Shown here one piece after another: positions 1 through 6,817 of a stretch of 6,817 nt of DNA. The stretch covers positions 1-6,817 of the forward strand of contig SBHH01000150.1 of the NCBI GenBank assembly GCA_006226265.1. Direction: 5' to 3'. This stretch comes from Alphaproteobacteria bacterium (lineage in GTDB: Bacteria; Pseudomonadota; Alphaproteobacteria; Sneathiellales; Sneathiellaceae). Below the pieces are notes generated by a model, which saw nothing but the letters and a program-made list of their open reading frames with translations, was not told the DNA's origin and ran no database searches. The translations under genes were made by a program, and so were the position numbers. Positions within the stretch are counted from its first letter, which is position 1, and every line of letters begins with the position of its first letter.

Positions 1-409
1 TCTGGTCCACTTCATCCATGCTGCGGCCGATTGACCCGCCGATGAGATAGCCGATGATTGTGCCGCCTGCGATGGCGACCAGCTTGCCGTCGCCCTTGCC
101 GATCTGCGAACCGGCGGCCCCGCCCGCAGCAGCACCGAGAACACTGCCCAGAAGTTCGCGGTTGCAATGGCCGATATCAATGTCAAAGGTCGGCGCGGGC
201 GCGACATAAACCTCTTGCCTTTCACCCTTGTGCTTCTTGCCATGATGCTTGTCGCCCTTATGCTTGGCGCGATAGCCATGGGCGGGCGCCCAGGGCGGCG
301 GCTCGGCAACCGCCGGGGCCATGCTGCTCGCCACAAATGCCGCGGCAAGGCCCGTGACGGCCAGACCTTTTACGTTTATCTTCAAACCCTTGTACAACAT
401 CATTCGCAT
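1..409 (-). CDS. Exported glycine-zipper 2TM protein (17 kDa surface antigen type), 3' end beyond window
   Basis: Reading the minus strand from 409 gives 136 codons without a stop, continuing past the left edge. Residues 1-35 look like a Sec signal peptide: a basic n-region (YKGLKINVKG), a hydrophobic core (LAVTGLAAAFVASSM) and a likely cut after APAVA. No lipobox cysteine is present, so it does not look like a lipoprotein. Residues 44-62 form a Lys/His-rich linker with repeated HKG and KHH units. Residues 86-128 are a glycine zipper with two Gly/Ala-rich helices: LLGSVLGAAAGGAAGSQIG, a GKGDGKL turn, then IAGGTIIGYLIGGSIG. SMDEVDQ follows. The CNRE-LLG...GKGDGK pattern is characteristic of the glycine-zipper 2TM / rickettsial 17 kDa antigen family, whose members sit in the envelope and mostly lack a defined function. 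The gene lies 98 bases downstream of tamB on the same strand. The missing 3' end is probably short, but this cannot be seen. Family call is fairly sure; cellular role is unknown. Confidence 0.85.
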   Translation of the reverse strand, partial: MRMMLYKGLKINVKGLAVTGLAAAFVASSMAPAVAEPPPWAPAHGYRAKHKGDKHHGKKHKGERQEVYVAPAPTFDIDIGHCNRELLGSVLGAAAGGAAGSQIGKGDGKLVAIAGGTIIGYLIGGSIGRSMDEVDQ

Positions 410-411
410 GT

Positions 412-426
412 TCCTTTTGCCTCTCC
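412..426 (-). promoter_or_regulatory. Ribosome binding region of the glycine-zipper gene, with two possible SD elements
   Basis: Two purine-rich elements precede three in-frame ATG codons (409, 403 and 400). GGAGAGG at 426-420 lies 10 bases before the ATG at 409. AAGGA at 416-412 lies only 2 bases before that ATG, but 8 bases before the ATG at 403 and 11 before the one at 400. The 409 start is used here as the longest form, but 403 fits AAGGA better. The choice changes the protein by only two or three residues and does not affect the signal peptide call. Confidence 0.55.
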
Positions 427-507
427 GGTAATCAGGAATTCACATACCTACCTTTGAAATATGGCCGAAAACGGGCAAGGAAGAGGGAGCGGCGTGATGG
501 AGACCCA

Positions 508-3500
508 TTAGTAATCCCAGTTCCAGAAGATGCCGACGCTGCTGTCCGTCGACTGGCCGACCTCGCTTTCGACCGAGATATTGGGGGTGAGATCGATCTC
601 GACTTTCGCGCGGGTGCTGCCCGATTCCGCGCCCTGCTCCACCCCGACATAAACGTTATCGGTAACATATTTGCCGACATTAACCTCCGCCTTGCCGGTC
701 TGCTCGTCCGTGCCCGCGCTGATCACATCGACGCCGAGGGTCTTCCGCGCAAAGCCCATGATGCCGCCGCCGCTGCCGACCTTGCCGGAGAGGACGGCCA
801 TGGTCTCAGCGAGTTGCACCGCCTCCAGCGCCGAGAGCTTGCCCGTCGATTTCCCGAACAGAACCTGCGAGATCACCTCATCCTCCGGCAGGCCGCTCGG
901 GGAGGAGAAGCTGATCTTGGGGTCCTTCGCCGTGCCCGTAATGCTGACAATCGCGGTGATGTTGGAGGCCGTATATTTCGCGGTAAGCGAGAGTTCGGGG
1001 TCGACATCCTTTTCGCCCAGCAGGCGGATCTTCCCTTCCTGCAGCTTGAAGCTTTTGCCCGCAAAGGAAAATTCGCCGCGCACCGGGCTCAAATATCCCT
1101 CGATCCGGGGCGGCGCCGCCGTGCCCTTCACCGTGAACTGCCCTTCCCATTCACTATCGAGCCCGCGCCCGCGAATGAAGACCCGGCGTGGCAGCGAGAG
1201 ATCGAGATTAAGGGCGATGTTTTTAAGAAGACTGCTTTCATCCTCGGCTGTTGCGGCCTTGCCGGTCGCACCGGGGCGGTTCACCTCCTCCACATCCAGT
1301 GTGGCGATAGAGGGGGCGAGCGCGCCGCCGATATTGACCTCGACATCGCGGGTCGTGATTTTGCCGGTCACATCAAGGCCTTTGAGATCGCCCTTGATAT
1401 CGATATCCCCGTCGGTCGTGACGGCGAGATCGTCGCGGTTGAGCGCGAGCAGCTTGTCAAGTTTCAGGTTAAGGTCGAGCGCAGGATCATTGAGTTTCTC
1501 AAAATCGACATGCGCCTTCGCCTTGACGGATCCCTCGCTCGCATCCTGCGCCCTCATGGTTACGATAAGCTTTCTGTCCGTCCTCATATCAGCATCAAGC
1601 GCGATATCGTGAAGCTCGCTCCCCTGTTCGAGATTTTCATAAACCCCGTCTTTCAGCCGGACCGTTGCGGCAATTTCGGGGTTTGCAATGCTGCCGGAAA
1701 CTTCCGCATTCGCCTTAAGATGGCCGGACAATTGTTGCGTATCAAGTGCAAGAAGTGTCCATATCCCCTTCATTTCACTATCAATATCTATTTTTAAATT
1801 AACCGGTTTATTTTCATTTACCGTTGCACCGAAAGGCGCCATGGAAAGGGCAAGCGGCACACCGCCCGCAAGGCTGACATTGGTGGCCTTCACCCCTTCG
1901 AGGTCCCCATTGAAGGCAAGCCGTTCGGATTTAAGTTCCCCTTTCAGATGCGCCGTGAAGTCAGGAAGAGCGTCAAAATCCGCGCCTTCCATGCGAAGGC
2001 CGTTCGCCTCAAAACCGAAACTCCCTTCAGCGGGCTTTCCCTTGGCAAGCGCGAGGTTCGCCTTGCCGGAAAGCGCCCCCGAAATCGGCAGATCGGGATT
2101 GAAAAGGCGGACAAGATCGACCGGAAAGTTTTTAAGGGAAAGGTTCGCCGTTGCCTTTTCGCGTCCAAGATCGGCCCCGGCCTCGATCCGGCCTTTACCG
2201 AAATTGAGCGCGAGGGGGGTGATTTCAAGCGCCTCCTCTTTCTCAGTGGCTGTCACGGCCTTGGTAAGATGCAGGCTTTTCCCCGCGACCTCGCCCTCGA
2301 GCGCCGCGAGTTTGAGGGTGAGCGCCTCTTTCGATTGCGCGAGACTGCCCTTCCCTTTCAGCTCCGCCGTGACGCTTTCGTCCTCTTTCAGATGGAAATC
2401 ATAGTTGAGCGCTGCCCGCCGCCCTTTGGCGTCTAAGGATAACGACGCAAGCTTCATCTGTCCCGCGATCAAGTCTGTGCCTTTCGCGGAAACATCCAAG
2501 TCCGGATCGGCGAGATTACCGGAGGCACGGGCCTTAATGTCGAGTTTGGCCAATGCAACATCATTATCGGGCAGGGAAAGCGCGCGCGCCTCCAGATCGG
2601 CAGCAATGGCTTGCGCGCCTTTCTCCGCCGTCATTTTCACCTTGCCCTTCGCCGCGCCCGCCGCATTGAGACCGCCAAGCTTTGCCAGTTCATCAAGGCG
2701 AGGCAGATCAAGGGCGAGATCGCCGGTCAGGGGCTTGCGATCGAAAGGAATGGTTACATTCCCGGCGATCTTGTTTTTATCAGCGCTTACATCGAGATTG
2801 GCGAGGAGGAGTTTTTCATAATCCGGCAGTTTATAGGTCGTGGAGATTTTGGCGGGGATCATGCCCTTATCGAGTGTCGCCGTGACATCGCCTTCCGCGC
2901 CTGTGGCCAGGGATTTTGCGGTGAAATCCGCGCTGAGCCTGCCGAGGGCGCTTTTCTCGACGGCAAGATTGGCAACTTCCAGCCGACCGCGCGCTTCCGG
3001 ATTATCAAGCGGGCCCGAAATATCGACATTGAGCGTGCCCGTCCCTTCAAGCGCAACGCCCGCGAGATCGCTTAAAGTGGCAAGATTGGCGAGGCGAGCC
3101 TCCAGTTGGCCCGTGATCTGATCGAAGGATTGCGGAAGCGTTGCCGCCCCCGTCACACCGCCTTCTTTCAAAGCGAGCGTAAGGTTCTCAATATGAAGCG
3201 TCTTTTCATCCAGCTTCAGATCGGCATTCAAGTCAGGCGAAGTACCGGTAATTTTAAGAAGCGCGGGATCGCCCGGATCGAAATCCGCGGCTTTGAGGCT
3301 GATGTTACCTTTCAAGTCTTTCGTCACATCCGGCCCGGCAAGTTCAAGCGCGAGATTGAGCCGCCCTTTAAGGGGCGCGAGGGTCGAAAGATCATCAAGG
3401 GTTGCGTTTGAGTTAAGCTTCGTCGCCCCGCTTTTAGGCGCGAAGGAACCAGCGATCTCCGCCGTCAGATGCTGCGATCGAAGCGACGCCTTTTTTATTG

Positions 3501-4863
3501 TCAGAAGCGGTTCCTCAATCCGGTAGCGCCCTTCCAGCGCAATTTCCGGTCGCTCCCCAAGTGCGGCCAGCGCCTCTGCGGGCAGACCCGCGAGTCCGCC
3601 GCCTGTCACCATCGCCTTGAAGGGAATTTCCTTAACATCCTCCAGCGACAGCGTTGAGATCCCCTGGCCCGACAGCGTGTCCACCGCCGCGACATCGGGA
3701 TAGCGAACATTCTTAAGGCGCCAGCTTGCGGACAGCGCCGCTTGCTTGAAGCTGCCCTCCAGGCTCGCTTCCAGCTCCGCGCCTTCAAGCGTTGCAGGCG
3801 CGATCATCTGATTGACCGGGCCTGCTTTTTTAAGCTTCGCATGGGCGTTCACATCCAGCGTCTCGTCGGCAAGGCCGATCACACCCTCCGCCCCGCCATT
3901 CAGCACATCATTTTCCACCTCGAGGGAGGTGAGGCGAAGGTTCTCCTCCTCCCGCCGCCAGTCAAGCGCGAGAGCGGCACGGATGCGCGATCCGTCAAGT
4001 ACGGGAATATCGGGCGTCAGTTTCGGATCGATCCTGCCGCCGCCTGAAAGATCAATCCGGATATCTTTCTCCCCGCGCAGGCGAATATCGAAGGCCGCAT
4101 TAACGAGATCGCCAGCGGCGGCCGTGAGTTTTCCGTTCCAGGCGGTGAGCAACCCCTTACCTTTCAGCGCCGCCGCGACCGGCGGCAGGCCCGGCAGATC
4201 GAGGCTCCGGGCAATAAGGCCGCCTTCAGGCTCCGCAAGCTCGATATCCACATCAAGGCCGCCTGTCTCCGGCGTGAAGGCGACATCGCCGTTAAGCCGC
4301 GATGCGCCCCCATCGGTCTCGCGAAGATCAAGGTGGCTTTGGAGCGCGCCTCTTTCCTTCCCCTCGATTTTCATATCAAGAGCGAAGGTCATGGCCTTGC
4401 CGACCAGCGGCGCAGCAAGCGCAATTTCCTTGATCTGCAGTTTTTTGAGCGACAGGCCAAAGGGGAGCGATCCGCCTGTCTCCGCCGGTTTGCCATCGTC
4501 CGGCGGGAGGACGGGCGCACGGGCCACAGAAAGACGCACTGCGGTGATATGGCCGATTTCGAGCCGGTCCTTCAAAAGCGCGAGCGGCGACCAGGAAACG
4601 GAAAGATCCTCTAGCGCGAGCCAGATCCCGTCCTTATCCGCGACAGTCAGCCCCGTGAGGGTGAATTCGCTGAAAAGATTGCCCCTGATCCGGCCAAGTT
4701 CAAGTGCCTGCACGCCGGGCTCACTCGCCGCGCTTTCGATTTGACGGACGAGAAAATCCTTGCCTGCCTCCGTCCGCAGGGCCGCATAGGTGCCGCCAAG
4801 AAGGAGAAGCAACAACAGAACAAGGCCGCCGAGAATGAGGCCGATGATCTTTCCGGTTCGCAT
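508..4863 (-). CDS. tamB: TamB, inner-membrane-anchored translocation and assembly module subunit (AsmA-like, DUF490 C-terminus)
   Basis: Encodes 1451 residues. A single N-terminal anchor (about 6-28, IIGLILGG then a run of leucines) follows R2 and K5, giving a signal-anchored periplasmic protein. Residues about 30-115 match the TamB N-terminal pattern: FLVRQIES, GRIRGNLFSEFTLTGLTV, then WLALEDLSVSWSP and LLKDRLEIGHI. Residues about 120-1050 are alternating hydrophobic/polar strands with many short L-x-L-x-L stretches, as expected of the beta-taco groove that shields lipid or unfolded strands. The C-terminal TamB/DUF490 region (about 1060-1451) contains PRRVFIRGRG (near 1225), LPEDEVISQVLFGK (1325-1338), a Gly-rich turn and amphipathic strands ending in an aromatic residue (GIFWNWDY). 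E. coli TamB is 1259 residues, so this one is longer. The chosen ATG at 4863 overlaps the tamA stop (TGATG), implying translational coupling; a TTG one codon upstream is less likely. The family acts with TamA in outer-membrane protein assembly and in phospholipid transport. The stop is TAA. Confidence 0.95.
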   Translation of the reverse strand: MRTGKIIGLILGGLVLLLLLLLGGTYAALRTEAGKDFLVRQIESAASEPGVQALELGRIRGNLFSEFTLTGLTVADKDGIWLALEDLSVSWSPLALLKDRLEIGHITAVRLSVARAPVLPPDDGKPAETGGSLPFGLSLKKLQIKEIALAAPLVGKAMTFALDMKIEGKERGALQSHLDLRETDGGASRLNGDVAFTPETGGLDVDIELAEPEGGLIARSLDLPGLPPVAAALKGKGLLTAWNGKLTAAAGDLVNAAFDIRLRGEKDIRIDLSGGGRIDPKLTPDIPVLDGSRIRAALALDWRREEENLRLTSLEVENDVLNGGAEGVIGLADETLDVNAHAKLKKAGPVNQMIAPATLEGAELEASLEGSFKQAALSASWRLKNVRYPDVAAVDTLSGQGISTLSLEDVKEIPFKAMVTGGGLAGLPAEALAALGERPEIALEGRYRIEEPLLTIKKASLRSQHLTAEIAGSFAPKSGATKLNSNATLDDLSTLAPLKGRLNLALELAGPDVTKDLKGNISLKAADFDPGDPALLKITGTSPDLNADLKLDEKTLHIENLTLALKEGGVTGAATLPQSFDQITGQLEARLANLATLSDLAGVALEGTGTLNVDISGPLDNPEARGRLEVANLAVEKSALGRLSADFTAKSLATGAEGDVTATLDKGMIPAKISTTYKLPDYEKLLLANLDVSADKNKIAGNVTIPFDRKPLTGDLALDLPRLDELAKLGGLNAAGAAKGKVKMTAEKGAQAIAADLEARALSLPDNDVALAKLDIKARASGNLADPDLDVSAKGTDLIAGQMKLASLSLDAKGRRAALNYDFHLKEDESVTAELKGKGSLAQSKEALTLKLAALEGEVAGKSLHLTKAVTATEKEEALEITPLALNFGKGRIEAGADLGREKATANLSLKNFPVDLVRLFNPDLPISGALSGKANLALAKGKPAEGSFGFEANGLRMEGADFDALPDFTAHLKGELKSERLAFNGDLEGVKATNVSLAGGVPLALSMAPFGATVNENKPVNLKIDIDSEMKGIWTLLALDTQQLSGHLKANAEVSGSIANPEIAATVRLKDGVYENLEQGSELHDIALDADMRTDRKLIVTMRAQDASEGSVKAKAHVDFEKLNDPALDLNLKLDKLLALNRDDLAVTTDGDIDIKGDLKGLDVTGKITTRDVEVNIGGALAPSIATLDVEEVNRPGATGKAATAEDESSLLKNIALNLDLSLPRRVFIRGRGLDSEWEGQFTVKGTAAPPRIEGYLSPVRGEFSFAGKSFKLQEGKIRLLGEKDVDPELSLTAKYTASNITAIVSITGTAKDPKISFSSPSGLPEDEVISQVLFGKSTGKLSALEAVQLAETMAVLSGKVGSGGGIMGFARKTLGVDVISAGTDEQTGKAEVNVGKYVTDNVYVGVEQGAESGSTRAKVEIDLTPNISVESEVGQSTDSSVGIFWNWDY

Positions 4864-6701
4864 CAAAAAGCCTGCCCGATGCTGAAATAAAGCTGATAGG
4901 CATCGTCAACGCCAGCGCGCCGGTTGAGTGGCACAGCAACATCGAAGCGGATCGGCCCGATCGCCGTGTAATAGCGAAAGCCAAGCCCTGCGCCCCAGAG
5001 GAACTCGCCGGAGAAATCGGGGGCCATGCTGTCATAGACATTGCCGCCCTCGATAAAGGGCACGATGCCGATGCTGTCGGTGATGCGCCAGCGTGCCTCG
5101 AACCCTGCCTCCAGCAGGGAGCGCCCGCCGGTCGGATCGTTATTCGCATCGAGCGGGCCGACGGTCTGGTATTTATAACCGCGCACCGACCCGCCGCCGC
5201 CCGCATAGAAACGCTTCGTCGCCGGAATGTCGCTGCTGTCTTCCCCTGCCATCATGCCGATCTTGCCCCGCACCGCGAGCACGAATTTCTTGTCCCTGGT
5301 CACCGGATAATAAGTCGAGCCGTTGAATTCCAGCCGGAGGAAATCCGGCGAGACCTGGTTAAGGCCGATATAGGGTACGGCCGCGGAAGAGGCGCGAAAG
5401 CCGCTCGTGGGATCAAGCAGGCTGTCGGTCGAATTATAGCGAACACCGAAGGGAATGCCGGCCAGGAAGAAATTGTCAGTCTGGCCGCTATCCTCGATTT
5501 TCGAATATTCAAGCGAGGTGCCGACCGAGACGGTCCAGTTCTCCTGCCAAGGCCGGTCGATGCCGGCATAGGTGCTGACCGAATCCTCCTTATAAGCCTC
5601 GGTATTCTCATGCAGGATATCGAAATTGGTATTGAAATTCTGCCCGACCGCCAGGAATTCGGGCTTGGTAAAACTGACTTTAAGCTCCCGCTTGATCTCG
5701 GCCAGGGTCACATCGCCCCGGAGTTTCTCCGCTCCGCCAAAAAGATTGCGGTTCTCCCAATAGGCGCTGGTTCCCGCCCCTTCGCTCGTCGAGTAGCTTA
5801 CCCCTGCGCCGACGGAGCGGTGCGGCCGTTCGGAGAAGGTGATGACAACGGGCACGGTCTGGCCTGCGGGCGCCGCTTTCGGCGTGGTAACACGGGCATT
5901 GTCAAACAGGCCCGTCCGGAGAAATGTCCGGCGCAACTCATCCACTTCCCGCGCATTCCAGGGCCGTCCGGCCTGCCAGGCAGCGAGATCCCGAAGATAG
6001 CTCGCCTTGACCGCCTTCAATCCCTCGAATTTCAGCGCGCCCATATAGAGAAGTGGGCCCGGATCGACGGTGACCGCCACCTCCATCTTGCGGGTTGCAA
6101 AATCGACCACCGCCTTCTGGCTCGTCATCCGCGCATTGGGATAGCCGTTGTTGGAAAGCAGCGTGATGATCTTCTGTTCCGCATCCAGAATCGGCTGGGA
6201 CCGCGCCGCCATGCCGATCGTTATATCGAGTTCTTTCAGTGACGGGATTTTTTCAGGCGGCTTGTCCTTTGCGAATTTGATATCGAACGCACCGATTGTA
6301 TATTGCGGCCCGGCCTCGACATTCAGCGTGATCCTGATCGGCGAGACTTCCTTGTCGAGATGATAGCTCACCTTGGCCTCATAATACCCCTCGCTTCGGA
6401 GGACCTTCTTGAACCCCTCCTGATCCTCTTCCGCCCGGCGGCGGAGCGCGACCAGGCTGATCGGGGGCTTGTCCTCAAGCTGTTCAAGACGGGAGGAGGC
6501 TTCGAGCAGATCTTCCAGATCACCATTCGGCGCGCCCTTGACCTCCCAGTCGTAGGCGAAGCTTTTCTCCTGCTGACCGGTTGCCTTTTTATCCGTGGCC
6601 GGCGCCGTCTCTGCCGCCGAAGCAGGTAACGACGGCACAAACGAGGCCAGCAAAGCCGCAGCCAGAACAGCCTGGGCATATGTCAAAGGCATGAAGGACA
6701 C
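4863..6701 (-). CDS. tamA: TamA, outer-membrane Omp85-family subunit of the translocation and assembly module
   Basis: Encodes 612 residues (E. coli TamA is 577). A signal peptide occupies about 1-29, with core AVLAAALLASFV and a likely cut after LPASA. Three POTRA domains follow at about 47-132, 133-215 and 216-291, each closing with typical strands; the first includes LRSEGYYEAKV and LNVEAGPQYTIG, the second LLSNNGYPNARM and VDPGPLLYMG, the third FLRTGLFDNARV. The beta barrel runs from about 295 to the end. Its Omp85 hallmarks are GAGVSYSTSEG and WENRNLFGGAEKLRGD at the start, the inward-loop motif RFYAGGGGSVRGY (497-509), IGPIRFDVAVPLNR near the end and a terminal phenylalanine (YFSIGQAF) as beta signal. 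Three POTRA domains rather than five, plus the coupled tamB, separate it from BamA. The start is GTG at 6701, since TAA lies two codons upstream in frame; ATG at 6692 is the alternative. Only a weak GAG precedes the GTG, 7 bases away. The predicted signal peptide has no Lys or Arg before its core, which is unusual. Confidence 0.95.
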   Translation of the reverse strand: MSFMPLTYAQAVLAAALLASFVPSLPASAAETAPATDKKATGQQEKSFAYDWEVKGAPNGDLEDLLEASSRLEQLEDKPPISLVALRRRAEEDQEGFKKVLRSEGYYEAKVSYHLDKEVSPIRITLNVEAGPQYTIGAFDIKFAKDKPPEKIPSLKELDITIGMAARSQPILDAEQKIITLLSNNGYPNARMTSQKAVVDFATRKMEVAVTVDPGPLLYMGALKFEGLKAVKASYLRDLAAWQAGRPWNAREVDELRRTFLRTGLFDNARVTTPKAAPAGQTVPVVITFSERPHRSVGAGVSYSTSEGAGTSAYWENRNLFGGAEKLRGDVTLAEIKRELKVSFTKPEFLAVGQNFNTNFDILHENTEAYKEDSVSTYAGIDRPWQENWTVSVGTSLEYSKIEDSGQTDNFFLAGIPFGVRYNSTDSLLDPTSGFRASSAAVPYIGLNQVSPDFLRLEFNGSTYYPVTRDKKFVLAVRGKIGMMAGEDSSDIPATKRFYAGGGGSVRGYKYQTVGPLDANNDPTGGRSLLEAGFEARWRITDSIGIVPFIEGGNVYDSMAPDFSGEFLWGAGLGFRYYTAIGPIRFDVAVPLNRRAGVDDAYQLYFSIGQAF

Positions 6702-6711
6702 GTATTATCTC

Positions 6712-6740
6712 AAAAAAAGGCCCGGAACCGTCTTCCAGGC
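6712..6740 (-). terminator. Intrinsic terminator-like hairpin just upstream of tamA
   Basis: On the minus strand, GCCTGGAA (6740-6733) can pair over 8 base pairs, one of them G-U, with TTCCGGGC (6727-6720). The loop is GACGG. One C and then seven Ts (6718-6712) follow. A GC-rich stem with a short loop and an uninterrupted T tract is the classic rho-independent terminator. It is oriented for minus-strand transcription only; the plus-strand side lacks a T tract. It ends 10 bases before the tamA GTG. It either ends a transcript from a gene beyond the right edge or acts as an attenuator in the tamA leader. The hairpin is directly visible; its activity is inferred. Confidence 0.65.
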
Positions 6741-6780
6741 GTAAAAGCGTCATAAATCGATAAGTTCCACCGCTTCCCAT

Positions 6781-6809
6781 AACCTAGTGCTTTCGCGCCG
6801 GACTGTCCA
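6781..6809 (-). promoter_or_regulatory. Possible sigma70-type promoter for tamAB
   Basis: TGGACA (6809-6804) matches the -35 consensus at five of six positions. After a 17-base spacer comes TAGGTT (6786-6781), a weak -10 matching at three of six positions. Transcription would begin near 6774, giving a leader of about 73 bases that includes the terminator-like hairpin. GGAC-A-GTCC, a short palindrome, overlaps the -35 and could be an operator half or chance. No better promoter was seen before tamA, but alphaproteobacterial promoters are degenerate, so this is tentative. Confidence 0.3.
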
Positions 6810-6817
6810 GCCACAGG

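Noticed and set aside
58..457. Plus-strand open frames at 58-357 and 167-457
   Set aside because: They are opposite the glycine-zipper gene, whose signal peptide and zipper pattern are clear. Their own translations are Arg-rich with no domain.
462..478. CCG-TTTT-CGG on the minus strand as a tamB terminator
   Set aside because: The stem is only three base pairs and no T tract follows, so it is not a credible intrinsic terminator.
454..1797. Plus-strand open frame of 447 codons opposite the tamB 3' part
   Set aside because: It lies antisense to a gene with clear TamB family motifs, has no recognisable domain, and is an expected by-product of the GC-rich codon use of tamB. It closes in the AT-rich patch.
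3812..4744. Plus-strand open frame of 310 codons, with others at 671-1612, 1688-2404 and 5610-6242
   Set aside because: All lie opposite tamB or tamA, and their translations are Ser/Arg/Pro-rich and low in complexity, typical of antisense shadows.
4861..4866. TTG at 4866 as the tamB start
   Set aside because: The ATG immediately after it overlaps the tamA TGA as TGATG, a standard coupled start, and fits better than a rare TTG.
6704..6709. GATAAT as a -10 box just before the tamA GTG
   Set aside because: It matches TATAAT at five of six positions, but no -35 lies at a suitable distance: the terminator hairpin occupies that stretch. It would also start transcription inside the tamA coding region, workable only if the ATG at 6692 were used.
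6589..6780. Minus-strand 63-codon open frame overlapping the tamA start, as a leader peptide or small gene
   Set aside because: It runs through the terminator hairpin and out of frame through the tamA signal peptide, has no ribosome binding site of note, and its Cys/Gly-rich product resembles no known family.

Overview
The window carries a Translocation and Assembly Module (TAM) locus on the minus strand of a GC-rich bacterium. The Omp85-family outer-membrane protein TamA comes first in transcription order, then its inner-membrane-anchored partner TamB. A third minus-strand gene, for a small exported glycine-zipper protein, runs off the left edge. The style of both proteins suggests an alphaproteobacterium: the TamB end GIFWNWDY, its VFIRGRG-LDSEWEG block, and the rickettsial 17 kDa antigen-type glycine zipper downstream. 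Genus cannot be decided from this sequence alone.

Layout from right to left, the direction of transcription. Bases 6817-6702 are a non-coding leader with one possible promoter (TGGACA-17-TAGGTT) and one clear intrinsic-terminator-like hairpin with a seven-T tract. The T tract ends only 10 bases before the tamA start. tamA (6701-4863) encodes a signal peptide, three POTRA domains and a C-terminal beta barrel. tamB (4863-508) starts on the last base of the tamA stop codon (TGATG), so the two are almost certainly co-transcribed and translationally coupled. A 98-base gap with no convincing terminator or promoter follows. The glycine-zipper gene starts at 409 (or at 403 or 400) and is cut by the window edge after 136 codons.

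Together TamA and TamB bridge the envelope. TamB is anchored in the inner membrane by one N-terminal helix, spans the periplasm as a long beta-structured groove, and docks through its C-terminal domain on TamA in the outer membrane. Known roles of the family are assembly of some outer-membrane proteins and, for TamB and other AsmA-like proteins, phospholipid transport to the outer membrane. The glycine-zipper protein is also predicted to be an envelope protein, but the sequence shows no functional link to TAM.

The window does not show a new multi-gene system. The points most worth a second look are the terminator-like hairpin just before tamA, a sharply AT-rich patch inside tamB, and the Lys/His-rich linker of the small exported protein. 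All long plus-strand reading frames lie opposite the three genes and read as shadows.
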